64,000 nt of DNA from CAWJLS01 sp963843755 (GTDB lineage: Bacteria > Acidobacteriota > Thermoanaerobaculia > Multivoradales > DATKCC01): contig CAWJLS010000013.1 of the NCBI GenBank assembly GCA_963843755.1, positions 191,360 through 255,359 on the forward strand. Reading direction: 5' to 3'. The translations under genes and the position numbers were made by a program. The notes beneath the pieces were generated by a model, which was given only the letters and a program-made list of their open reading frames with translations, did no database searches and was not told the origin of the DNA. Within the stretch, counting starts at the first letter, position 1, and each line of letters starts with the position of its first letter. Shown piece by piece: positions 11,934-19,459 of this stretch.

Positions 11934-12881
11934 ATGCTCAAGATGGTGAAAACGCTGAAGACGGTCACCGTGTCCCACGGCCCGCGCGCCCTCCTGGTGC
12001 CGGCCGTCCTCCTCCTGCTCCTGGCGGGCTGCGGCTCGATCGCCTGCGGTGGCCGGGGCGGGTCCGTCGCCGACGCCGCCGGTCGAAAGAACGGAGGAGC
12101 CGCCCACGTGCCGTCGCTCGCCGTCCGCATCCTCGCCAGCCATCCCCACGACCCCCACGCCTTCACCCAGGGCCTGCTGCTCGACGACGGCGTCCTCTAC
12201 GAGAGCACCGGCCTCTACGGCCACTCGAGCCTGCGCCGGGTCGAGCTCGACAGCGGCAGGGTGCTCAAGCAGGAGGATCTGCCGGACGAGTACTTCGGCG
12301 AGGGCCTGGCCCTGGTTCCCGGGGGTCCACAAGGCGATCTACAGCGCATGGGGCGCGACCGGCTGATCCAGCTCACCTGGAAGAGCGGCGTGGCACTGGT
12401 CTGGGACCGGCAGGACTTCAAGCAGGTGGGAACGTACGACTACAAGGGCGAGGGGTGGGGCCTGACCTACGACGGCTCCCACCTGGTGATGAGCGACGGC
12501 AGCTCGTGGCTCACGTTCCGCGATCCCGAGACCTTCGAGGAGCTCTCCCGCGTCCAGGTCGTCCTCGATGGGCGCCCCCTCGCCCAGCTCAACGAGCTCG
12601 AATGGGTCGACGGCAAGGTCTGGGCGAACGTCTGGGGATCGAACCTGATCGTCGAGATCGACCCGGCCACGGGCAGAGTGATCGCCACGGCCGACCTGAG
12701 CGTGCTCTACCGCCAGATCGGCCCGAACGAAGCCCAGGACATGGACGTGCTCAACGGCATCGCCTACCTGCCCGGGTCAGGAACGGGGACGGGCGGCGGG
12801 ATCGGGAGCGGCGTCTTCCTGGTCACCGGCAAGAACTGGCCGCGGCTGTTCGAGGTCGCCTTCCAGCCGCCCTCGCCCTGA
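11934..12881 (+). CDS. Glutaminyl-peptide cyclotransferase, lipoprotein
   Basis: 315 residues. Lipoprotein signal (LLLLLLAGCGS) then a five-bladed beta-propeller of the plant/bacterial glutamine cyclotransferase family, which converts N-terminal glutamine to pyroglutamate. Typical motifs: HPHDPHAFTQGLLLDDGVLYESTGLYG, GWGLTYDGSHLVMSDGS, LNELEWVDGKVWANVW and NGIAYLPGSG. Between GEGLALV and DRLIQLTW there is an in-frame insert of about 13 residues (nt ~12319-12357) that most relatives appear to lack. The frame is open from 11877 (GTG), but the ATG at 11934 sits directly before the signal peptide. Confidence 0.88.
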   Translation: MLKMVKTLKTVTVSHGPRALLVPAVLLLLLAGCGSIACGGRGGSVADAAGRKNGGAAHVPSLAVRILASHPHDPHAFTQGLLLDDGVLYESTGLYGHSSLRRVELDSGRVLKQEDLPDEYFGEGLALVPGGPQGDLQRMGRDRLIQLTWKSGVALVWDRQDFKQVGTYDYKGEGWGLTYDGSHLVMSDGSSWLTFRDPETFEELSRVQVVLDGRPLAQLNELEWVDGKVWANVWGSNLIVEIDPATGRVIATADLSVLYRQIGPNEAQDMDVLNGIAYLPGSGTGTGGGIGSGVFLVTGKNWPRLFEVAFQPPSP

Positions 12882-12921
12882 GGCCCACGCCGGTTCCGGG
12901 CGCACGGCCGGCCGGACGCCG

Positions 12922-12951
12922 TTGCCCACCGTCGGTCCCCTTGCGTAGACT
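12922..12951 (+). promoter_or_regulatory. Sigma70-type promoter candidate for the GYF-AIM24 gene
   Basis: TTGCCC (12922-12927), an 18-base spacer, then TAGACT (12946-12951), about 60 bases before the ATG of the downstream gene. Both hexamers are close to consensus for so GC-rich a genome. Confidence 0.5.
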
Positions 12952-13012
12952 GGGCCTTTGCGATGAGCTCGCTCGAACGAATCCCTCTTCACCCACGACA
13001 GGGAGGTACGGC

Positions 13013-14059
13013 ATGGCCGAAGAGACCGTCTGGTACATAGCGATCGCGGGGCAGCAGCAGGGCCCCTTCCCACAGAGCGAGGTTGTCCGCAAGATCCAGG
13101 CCGGCGCGATCGGCCAGGACGCCCACGTCTTCACCACCGGGATGGACAACTGGGTGCCGATCACGAGCCGGCCCGAGCTCTCCAGCGCCTTCGGCGGCGC
13201 CGCGGCCCCCGCCTCCGGAGCCGTCCCGGCGGCGGCCGCACAGCCCGCGGCGGGCGGCACCAGAGGGGCGCACGAGATCGACTACCAGATCTTCGGCGAG
13301 GAGCTCCAGTTCGTCGAGATCACCCTCGACCCGGGCGAAGCGTGCGTCGCCGAGGCCGGCGCCTTCATGTACATGGACCCCGGGATCGAGATGAACACGA
13401 TCTTCGGCGACGGCTCCGCCCAGTCGGACGCGGGCGGTTTCATGGGCAAGCTCATGTCCGCCGGCAAGCGGGTGCTGACCGGCGAATCGCTCTTCATGAC
13501 CGTCTTCGGCAACGGCGCGACCCAGCGCCAGGACGTGGCCTTCGCCTCCCCCTACCCGGGCAAGATCGTCGCCGTCGACCTGCGCGAGCACGGCCGCACC
13601 CTGCTCTGCCAGAAAGACGCCTTCCTCTGCGCGGCCAAAGGGATCTCCGTCGGCATCGCCTTCCAGCGCAAGATCGGCGCCGGCCTGTTCGGCGGTGAAG
13701 GCTTCATCCTGCAGAAGCTCGAAGGCGACGGCATGGCGTTCATGCACGCCGGCGGCACCATCGTCTCGCGCCGCCTCCAGGCCGGCGAAGTCCTGCGGGT
13801 CGACACCGGCTGCCTGGTGGCCTTCGAACAGACCGTCGACTACGACATCCAGACCGTCCCCGGCATCAAGACCGCCATCTTCGGCGGCGAGGGCCTGTTC
13901 TACGCCCGCATGACCGGCCCCGGCACCGTCTGGCTCCAGTCGCTCCCCTTCAGCCGCCTCGCCGGCCGCGTCGTCGCCGCCATCCCCCGAGGCCACGGCG
14001 GCCGCAAAGGCGAAGGCAGCATCCTCGGCGATCTTGGCGACGTCTTCATGGGGAGCTGA
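13013..14059 (+). CDS. GYF_2 domain-AIM24 (TIGR00266) fusion protein
   Basis: 348 residues. Residues 1-60 form a GYF_2-type domain (VWYIAIAGQQQGPFPQSEV...IGQDAHVFTTGMDNWVPI), a small module that in other proteins binds proline-rich peptides. A Pro/Ala linker (about 62-85) joins it to an AIM24/TIGR00266 domain of about 250 residues (ITLDPGEACVAEAGAFMYMDPGIEMNT..., ending VAAIPRGHGG). AIM24 proteins form a double-stranded beta-helix fold of unknown biochemical role. ATG with a strong Shine-Dalgarno (agggaggt). No signal peptide, so probably cytoplasmic. Followed by the inverted palindromic element. Confidence 0.88.
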   Translation: MAEETVWYIAIAGQQQGPFPQSEVVRKIQAGAIGQDAHVFTTGMDNWVPITSRPELSSAFGGAAAPASGAVPAAAAQPAAGGTRGAHEIDYQIFGEELQFVEITLDPGEACVAEAGAFMYMDPGIEMNTIFGDGSAQSDAGGFMGKLMSAGKRVLTGESLFMTVFGNGATQRQDVAFASPYPGKIVAVDLREHGRTLLCQKDAFLCAAKGISVGIAFQRKIGAGLFGGEGFILQKLEGDGMAFMHAGGTIVSRRLQAGEVLRVDTGCLVAFEQTVDYDIQTVPGIKTAIFGGEGLFYARMTGPGTVWLQSLPFSRLAGRVVAAIPRGHGGRKGEGSILGDLGDVFMGS

Positions 14060-14060
14060 A

Positions 14061-14184
14061 GAGAGGCGCGATCTCGGGGCATCTCGCACCGTCCTCGGTC
14101 GGCCGCTCCCTGCGACGTACGGAGGTACGTCTCAGTCGCAACCTCCCTGCGGGAGGCACGATCTGCCCCAACCTCGCGCCTCTC
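14061..14184. repeat. Palindromic repeat element, left copy
   Basis: About 124 bp beginning 2 bp after the AIM24 stop codon. It is itself an imperfect palindrome: the outer ends (gagaggcgcg ... cgcgcctctc) pair, and the core contains ctgcgacgtac/gtacgtctcagtcgca. A second copy lies at 14342-14463 in the opposite orientation. My hand alignment of the left copy with the reverse complement of the right gives roughly 84% identity, with long unchanged blocks such as ggggcatctcgc, gtcctcggtcgg and cgctccctgcgacgtac. No open frame of interest. No copy of the element was seen elsewhere in the window. Confidence 0.75.
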
Positions 14185-14341
14185 TTCCGAGCCGCACAGG
14201 GTGAAGAAGACCGCGACAGGGCGGTCCTCGGCCGTAACCGGTGGCAGGCGTTCCCGCCCGCTCGGAAACGCCGTACCAGGCTAGCCTCTAGCCGGACCGC
14301 GAGCGCAGCGAGCCGGTCCGCCGAAAGCCCGCGACGGTTTT
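14185..14341. other. Spacer between the two inverted palindromes; no gene seen
   Basis: 157 bp without a credible coding frame. It contains a further small palindrome around gcgagcgcagcgagc (about 14297-14318) flanked by ggaccg/ccggtcc, so the whole 14061-14463 block could fold as a multi-hairpin structure. Confidence 0.5.
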
Positions 14342-14463
14342 GGAGGCGTGAGACCGGGGCAGATCGTGGCACCCGCAGGGAGGGCGCGACTGAGGCGTAC
14401 ACCTGTACGTCGCAGGGAGCGCCCGACCGAGGACGCCGCGAGATGCCCCGGTCTCGCGCTTCC
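14342..14463. repeat. Palindromic repeat element, right copy (inverted)
   Basis: About 122 bp, the inverted partner of 14061-14184. Differences cluster at a few short positions while the core ctccctgcgacgtac and the ccacgatctgcccc blocks are unchanged. It abuts the rho-independent terminator of the downstream minus-strand gene. Confidence 0.75.
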
Positions 14464-14514
14464 AAAAAGGGCCGGAGGGGGATGTGTCCTGGCACCACCC
14501 CGCATCTCCGGCCC
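14464..14514 (-). terminator. Rho-independent terminator of the small minus-strand gene
   Basis: Perfect 9-bp stem GGGCCGGAG (14469-14477) / CTCCGGCCC (14506-14514). Read on the minus strand the stem is followed by TTTTT (14468-14464). It lies 20 bp after the stop of the gene ending at 14534. The loop of 28 bases has additional internal pairing (gggg/cccc). Confidence 0.75.
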
Positions 14515-14533
14515 TGCGTGACCGGTCGGTGTC

Positions 14534-14845
14534 TCAGCCGACCGGAGTTTCGACTTTCAGCATCCGAGCCCACGCCGCCCGAAGGTTCTCGGGCAGGTCG
14601 AGGGTGGCGAAGATCTCCCGGACCTCGTCGCGGTCGACGTAGGTCCAGATGTCCTCCCACTGGGCATAGCGGAGGAGATGGGAAATCGCCCAGGCGCGGC
14701 GCTCTCCGTCCTTGCCGGCGAGGATCTCTCGGAGCACGGCTTCGGAGATCTCGTCTTCCGGAAAGAAGTACAGCGGTGCTTCGCGGTTCCGGGCTTGCTC
14801 CGTGGCGCCGTCCGGCGGTCCCGGTGCCTTGCTCGACGAGCTCAT
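14534..14845 (-). CDS. Small conserved protein of unknown function
   Basis: 103 residues, acidic and soluble, with no signal peptide. After a Ser/Pro/Gly-rich start the core reads as two or three helices: EISEAVLREILAG, RAWAISHLLRYAQWEDIW, DEVREIFATLDLPENLR and AWARMLKVE. It resembles small helical proteins annotated only as hypothetical; I do not recognise a named family with certainty. An ATG two codons upstream (14851) is possible. The ATG at 14845 is preferred because a -10-like TATACT ends 7 bases before it, suggesting a leaderless mRNA. The gene is transcribed away from the tRNA-Gly gene and ends in a clear terminator. Confidence 0.7.
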   Translation of the reverse strand: MSSSSKAPGPPDGATEQARNREAPLYFFPEDEISEAVLREILAGKDGERRAWAISHLLRYAQWEDIWTYVDRDEVREIFATLDLPENLRAAWARMLKVETPVG

Positions 14846-14852
14846 GGCCATG

Positions 14853-14858
14853 AGTATA
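14853..14858 (-). promoter_or_regulatory. -10-like element (TATACT) for the small minus-strand gene
   Basis: On the minus strand TATACT ends 7 bases before the ATG at 14845. The hexamer is close to consensus; no clear -35 is visible. Confidence 0.4.
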
Positions 14859-14896
14859 GCAGCCTGTGTCGAGGGGCGATCCCAGGTTTCCCGCAC

Positions 14897-14926
14897 TTGA
14901 CCCCCGCACGTCCCTTTCGCTAGATT
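14897..14926 (+). promoter_or_regulatory. Sigma70-type promoter of tRNA-Gly(CCC)
   Basis: TTGACC (14897-14902), an 18-base spacer and TAGATT (14921-14926), ending 23 bases before the first base of the tRNA. Confidence 0.7.
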
Positions 14927-14949
14927 CTTCCAGCCGGGCAACCGGCTGA

Positions 14950-15022
14950 GCGGGCATAACTCAGTTGGTAGAGTGCAAGCTTCCCAAGCTTGATGTCGCG
15001 GGTTCGAGTCCCGTTGCCCGCT
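14950..15022 (+). tRNA. tRNA-Gly (anticodon CCC)
   Basis: Acceptor stem GCGGGCA pairs with TGCCCGC (15015-15021). The anticodon arm CAAGC-TTCCCAA-GCTTG carries CCC, and the T arm contains GGTTCGAGTCC. The discriminator T is followed by an encoded CCA (15023-15025). It reads GGG glycine codons. Confidence 0.95.
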
Positions 15023-15170
15023 CCAGTGTTCGTTCTGCCACCGAGCCCGAGAGATCCCCGAAACCAGCCGGCCTGGAGCGATCCGGAGGCAGCGAGCTCG
15101 TCCGCGACAGCCAGACGCTTGCGACCCGGCCCGATCCGTATCCCACGAACCCTCTTCCCGCGAGCCTGCC

Positions 15171-15686
15171 ATGCCTCTTTTCCGACGCGATGACGAGCCC
15201 CAAACCTTCGCCCGTCCGAGCGGCGGTCCACCCTCCCCGCAGCCCGGCCCGGGTCCCGGACCGGCGCCGCGGGAGCGCGCCGCCACCCGGATCGCCGAGG
15301 GGACGCGCATCGAAGGGGAGATCACCGGGAGCACCGAGCTGCTGGTCGAAGGCGAGCTGACGGGCACGCTGCGCATCGAGGCGCGGGCGGTGGTCGGCTC
15401 GTCGGGCGTGGTCCGCGGTGAGATCGAGGCCCGTTCGGTGATGGTCGCCGGCGAGGTCTACGGCGACGTCCGCGGTCGCGAGCGCGTCGAGGTCGGCGCC
15501 TCGGGCCGGATCGAGGGAGACATCTCCGCACCCCGGGTGACGATCGCCGAAGGTGCCTTCTTCAAGGGGAAGGTGGAGATGGGGGAGAGCGGCCGGGGAG
15601 GCGCACGGAGCGGTGGCGCTGAGAGCCAAGACAAGCCGAAGCCGGGGGCGGGAAAGGACACCGACCGCCCGTCACGCAAGGCATAG
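15171..15686 (+). CDS. Bactofilin family polymer-forming cytoskeletal protein
   Basis: 171 residues. A Pro/Gly-rich disordered head (1-40) precedes a right-handed beta-helix bactofilin core (about 42-145) with the recurring G-x-I/V-x-G-x-I/V pattern: EGTRIEGEITGSTELLVEGELTG, IEGDISAPRVTIAEGAFFKG. A short basic/Gly tail follows. Bactofilins self-assemble without nucleotides into filaments that position envelope enzymes. No transmembrane segment. It is separated by 145 bp from the tRNA and by 17 bp from alanine dehydrogenase, so it may be co-transcribed with the latter. Confidence 0.93.
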   Translation: MPLFRRDDEPQTFARPSGGPPSPQPGPGPGPAPRERAATRIAEGTRIEGEITGSTELLVEGELTGTLRIEARAVVGSSGVVRGEIEARSVMVAGEVYGDVRGRERVEVGASGRIEGDISAPRVTIAEGAFFKGKVEMGESGRGGARSGGAESQDKPKPGAGKDTDRPSRKA

Positions 15687-15703
15687 CCGGAAGGAGCACC
15701 GCA

Positions 15704-16816
<1,113 letters not shown>

Positions 16817-16851
16817 AGAGGCGCTCGCCGGGAAGCCGGGGGTGGTGGCCC

Positions 16852-17859
16852 CTAGCGGGCCGGCCACTCCTGGCCCGCCACCCGGATCCACAACGTCCTG
16901 AGATCGTCCGGCACCGGCGCCTCGAAGGAGACGCGGGCGCCGGTCGTCGGATGGTCGAAGGCGATCGTCCAGGCGTGGAGAGCCGGCCGCGGGAACGCGG
17001 CGAGCGGCCTCCGGACCGCTGGCTCCACCCCCTTCCAGCGCGCCTCGCCGTAGACCGGATCGCCCACGATCGGGTGGTGGATCGACTTGAGGTGCACCCG
17101 AATCTGGTGGGTCCGCCCGGTGGCGATGTCGACCTCGAGCAGCGCCACGCCCCGCGCCGCCGCCAGCGTGCGATAGCGCGACAGCGCCGGACGCCCGTCC
17201 GGGCGGACGCTCATGCGGGTCCGCCGGTCCGGGTGCCGGCCGATCGGCGCGTCGATCTCTCCCTCCGCGGGCGCCGGCTCGCCGTAGACCACCGCCAGGT
17301 AGCGCTTGTCCACCGAGCGGGAGGCGAAGGCCGCCTGGAGCGCCCGGTAGGCGGCCTGCGTCCGGGCGACGACCAGCACGCCGCTGGTGTCCTTGTCCAG
17401 CCGATGGACGATGCCGGGACGTCCCGGGCCGCCCACGCCTTCGACGTCGGGGAAATGGGCCAGCAGCCGGTGGACCAGGGTACCGGTCGGCCGCCCGGCG
17501 CCCGGGTGCACCGTCAGGCCCGCCGGCTTGTCCAGAACGACCAGGTCCCGGTCCTGGTGCAGGATGCGGAGCGCCCCCTCTTCCGGCTCGATGCCGGAGG
17601 GCTGGGGAGGCGGCACGTCGACGGCGATCCGTTGGCCGTCCTCCAGCCGTGCCGACGGCTTGTCGACCACGGCGCCGTCGACCGTCACCCGGCCGTCGCG
17701 GATCCACTGCTGGATCTGGTTGCGGGAGGCCGAGAGGTGCTCGGCGAGCGCCCGGTCCAGGCGGTCGCCGGAGCTCGCTGGGTCGACGGTCAGAGGCTCG
17801 GGGCCGTCAATCAGAGGCTCGGGGCCGTCCTCGTCGAACCGTTCCGGCACGGGGCTCAA
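16852..17859 (-). CDS. RluA/RluD-family rRNA pseudouridine synthase
   Basis: 335 residues. An N-terminal S4 RNA-binding domain (RLDRALAEHLSASRNQIQQWIRDGRVTVDG) is followed by the catalytic domain with HRLDKDTSGVLVVARTQAA, whose Asp is the nucleophile, plus TGRTHQIRVHLKSIHHPIVGDPVYG and a LHAWTIAF segment. The domain order and length match RluD, which modifies the large-subunit rRNA helix 69 region; which uridine this one modifies cannot be read from sequence. TTG start at 17859 overlaps the lspA stop (TTGA); a GTG at 17850 is an alternative. Last gene of the minus-strand operon. Confidence 0.92.
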   Translation of the reverse strand: MSPVPERFDEDGPEPLIDGPEPLTVDPASSGDRLDRALAEHLSASRNQIQQWIRDGRVTVDGAVVDKPSARLEDGQRIAVDVPPPQPSGIEPEEGALRILHQDRDLVVLDKPAGLTVHPGAGRPTGTLVHRLLAHFPDVEGVGGPGRPGIVHRLDKDTSGVLVVARTQAAYRALQAAFASRSVDKRYLAVVYGEPAPAEGEIDAPIGRHPDRRTRMSVRPDGRPALSRYRTLAAARGVALLEVDIATGRTHQIRVHLKSIHHPIVGDPVYGEARWKGVEPAVRRPLAAFPRPALHAWTIAFDHPTTGARVSFEAPVPDDLRTLWIRVAGQEWPAR

Positions 17860-18422
17860 CCGCCGGTCGAGCCGGTGGCCTCGGCCGGATCGCCGCCGGG
17901 GGAGGAGGGGTCCTCGTCCTCGCGCGACCGCTCCTCGGGGCGCTGGTGGGCGCTGAAGCTGTCCAGGAGCATCAGGAAGATGCCGACCGTGATGGCGCTG
18001 TCGGCGACGTTGAAGGCCGGCCAGTGGTGGGCGCCGACGTAGACGTCGATGAAATCGGTCACCCCGCCGCTCGCGAGCCGGTCGATCAGGTTACCCACCG
18101 CACCGCCGACGATCAGGGCGAGCGCCGAAAGCAGCGTGCGGTTGCGGGCCGGCGCGAAGCGGAAGTAGACCATCACCGCCACCAGCGCGCCGACGCCGAG
18201 CGCCACCAGCAGCCACGATCCGCCGTGGGCACCGTGCTTGGCGAACAGGCCGAACGCCACGCCGGTGTTCTGGACGTGGGTCAGGTTCAGGAAGCCGTCG
18301 ATCACCGGCTGGCTGGCGGTCCGTGGCAGGTGGACCTCGACCAGCCACTTGGTCCACTGGTCGAGGACCACGACGGCGAGGGAGAGGTAGGCGTACTGGA
18401 GCTTGCGGAGTGCGTCGATCAT
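17856..18422 (-). CDS. lspA: Lipoprotein signal peptidase (signal peptidase II)
   Basis: 188 residues, four membrane helices, inner membrane. It cleaves the signal peptides of diacylglyceryl-modified prolipoproteins. The family motifs are intact: LDQWTKWLV near the N-terminus, NTGVAFGLFAKH, and the two catalytic aspartate motifs GGAVGNLIDRL and VTDFIDVY. A charged Pro/Glu/Gly tail of about 25 residues beyond the last helix makes it slightly longer than usual. Its ATG overlaps the stop of the thiE-like gene and its stop overlaps the rluD-like start, so translation is probably coupled. The window encodes several lipoproteins it would process. Confidence 0.95.
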   Translation of the reverse strand: MIDALRKLQYAYLSLAVVVLDQWTKWLVEVHLPRTASQPVIDGFLNLTHVQNTGVAFGLFAKHGAHGGSWLLVALGVGALVAVMVYFRFAPARNRTLLSALALIVGGAVGNLIDRLASGGVTDFIDVYVGAHHWPAFNVADSAITVGIFLMLLDSFSAHQRPEERSREDEDPSSPGGDPAEATGSTGG

Positions 18423-19090
18423 GCCTTCGGCCCGTCGCGGGAATCTACCACGGCGGGAGAGCCCGGGGCGGCGTCGCCGGAACCGAACCGGGACCGCCCG
18501 GCGGAGACGAAACGCTCGCGCGACGCGGCCTCCAGGAAGACGCGGATGCCGGCGGCTCCGGCCGCCCCCGCGTCGGCGACGGCGCCGACGGTCTCCGCGT
18601 CCACCCCCCCGAGGGCGAGCACCGGCACGCCGACCGCGACCGCCCTTCGCAGCGCGGCGAGCCCGGCCGGCGGCCCGTAGCGCGCCTTGCTCGGGGTGGG
18701 GAAGACCGGCCCGAAGAGCACATAGTCCGCACCCGCGTCACGGGCCGCGGAAACCTCCTCGGGCGTGTGGGTGGAGCGGCCGATCAGGGGGTCGGCGCCG
18801 CGGCGGCTCGCCCAGCGCCGCAGCGCTGCCGCCGGCAGGCCCGCGGCCGGCAGGTGGACGCCGCCGGCGCCCGCGGCCAGGGCGACGTCGAGCCGGCCGT
18901 TGACCAGCACGGTGACCGCGGTGCCTCCGGCGGCCACCCGCCGGCGCACGCGCACGACCAGGTCGAAGAGGGCGCGGTCGTCCAGGTCCTTCTCCCGCAC
19001 CTGGACCGTGTCGACCCCGACCTGGACCACGGCGTCCAGCCACTCCTCCAGCGATCGCTCCCCGAGGGCGTGCCGGTCGGTGATCGCCAT
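18419..19090 (-). CDS. Thiamine phosphate synthase/TenI-family protein
   Basis: 223 residues, a TIM barrel of the ThiE/TenI superfamily: MAITDRHALG, VDTVQVREKDLDDRALFDLV, AGAGGVHLP, DYVLFGPVFPTPSK and VPVLALGGVDAET. ThiE couples the thiazole and pyrimidine phosphates to make thiamine phosphate. Two ThiE features look altered here: the usual ND pair reads NG (VNGRLDVAL), and the GQxD segment after HL is replaced by HLPAAGLP. That favours a TenI-like role (thiazole tautomerase or an uncharacterised relative) over true ThiE. ATG at 19090 chosen; the frame stays open upstream but that part is not family-like. Overlaps lspA by four bases. Confidence 0.75.
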   Translation of the reverse strand: MAITDRHALGERSLEEWLDAVVQVGVDTVQVREKDLDDRALFDLVVRVRRRVAAGGTAVTVLVNGRLDVALAAGAGGVHLPAAGLPAAALRRWASRRGADPLIGRSTHTPEEVSAARDAGADYVLFGPVFPTPSKARYGPPAGLAALRRAVAVGVPVLALGGVDAETVGAVADAGAAGAAGIRVFLEAASRERFVSAGRSRFGSGDAAPGSPAVVDSRDGPKA

Positions 19091-19140
19091 CAGCCGGGGA
19101 ACCGGCGGTCGGTGGAGGGGGCCGAGACGGGCCGAAGGGG

Positions 19141-19383
19141 TCACTCGGAGCGCCGCGAGATCAGGAGGGTCAGGTCGTGGAGCCCCCAGATCAGGTGGAT
19201 GAAGCCGAAGCCGGTGACGACGGCCCGGACCACGGGATGGAGCGCCGCCTGACGCACCGAGGCGTAGGGGATGAGGCCGAGGGTGTGGTCCCACAGGCCG
19301 GTCCACGGAGCGAAGCTCAGGAAGAGCCCGATCTCGACGCAGTAGAGGATGAACAGCAGCAAGGTGATTCGGTCGGGCCGCAT
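19141..19383 (-). CDS. Small membrane protein of unknown function
   Basis: 80 residues with two hydrophobic segments: ITLLLFILYCVEIGLFLSF near the N-terminus and AVVTGFGFIHLIWGLHDLTLLI near the C-terminus, then a charged tail SRRSE. No enzyme motif. First gene of the minus-strand run ending in the rluD-like gene; 50 bp separate it from the thiE-like ATG. A -10-like TAGAAT ends 9 bases before its ATG, so it may be translated from a leaderless transcript. Confidence 0.7.
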   Translation of the reverse strand: MRPDRITLLLFILYCVEIGLFLSFAPWTGLWDHTLGLIPYASVRQAALHPVVRAVVTGFGFIHLIWGLHDLTLLISRRSE

Positions 19384-19392
19384 GGGCCGATC

Positions 19393-19398
19393 ATTCTA
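19393..19398 (-). promoter_or_regulatory. -10-like element (TAGAAT) of the small-membrane-protein/thiE-like/lspA/rluD-like operon
   Basis: Minus-strand TAGAAT ends 9 bases before the ATG at 19383; an overlapping TATAGA lies two bases further upstream. No good -35 seen. Confidence 0.35.
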
Positions 19399-19459
19399 TA
19401 GGCCCGGCAAGCCCGACCGAATCGGTTCCGCCCGATCCTCCGGATCGATCTCTATCGAT

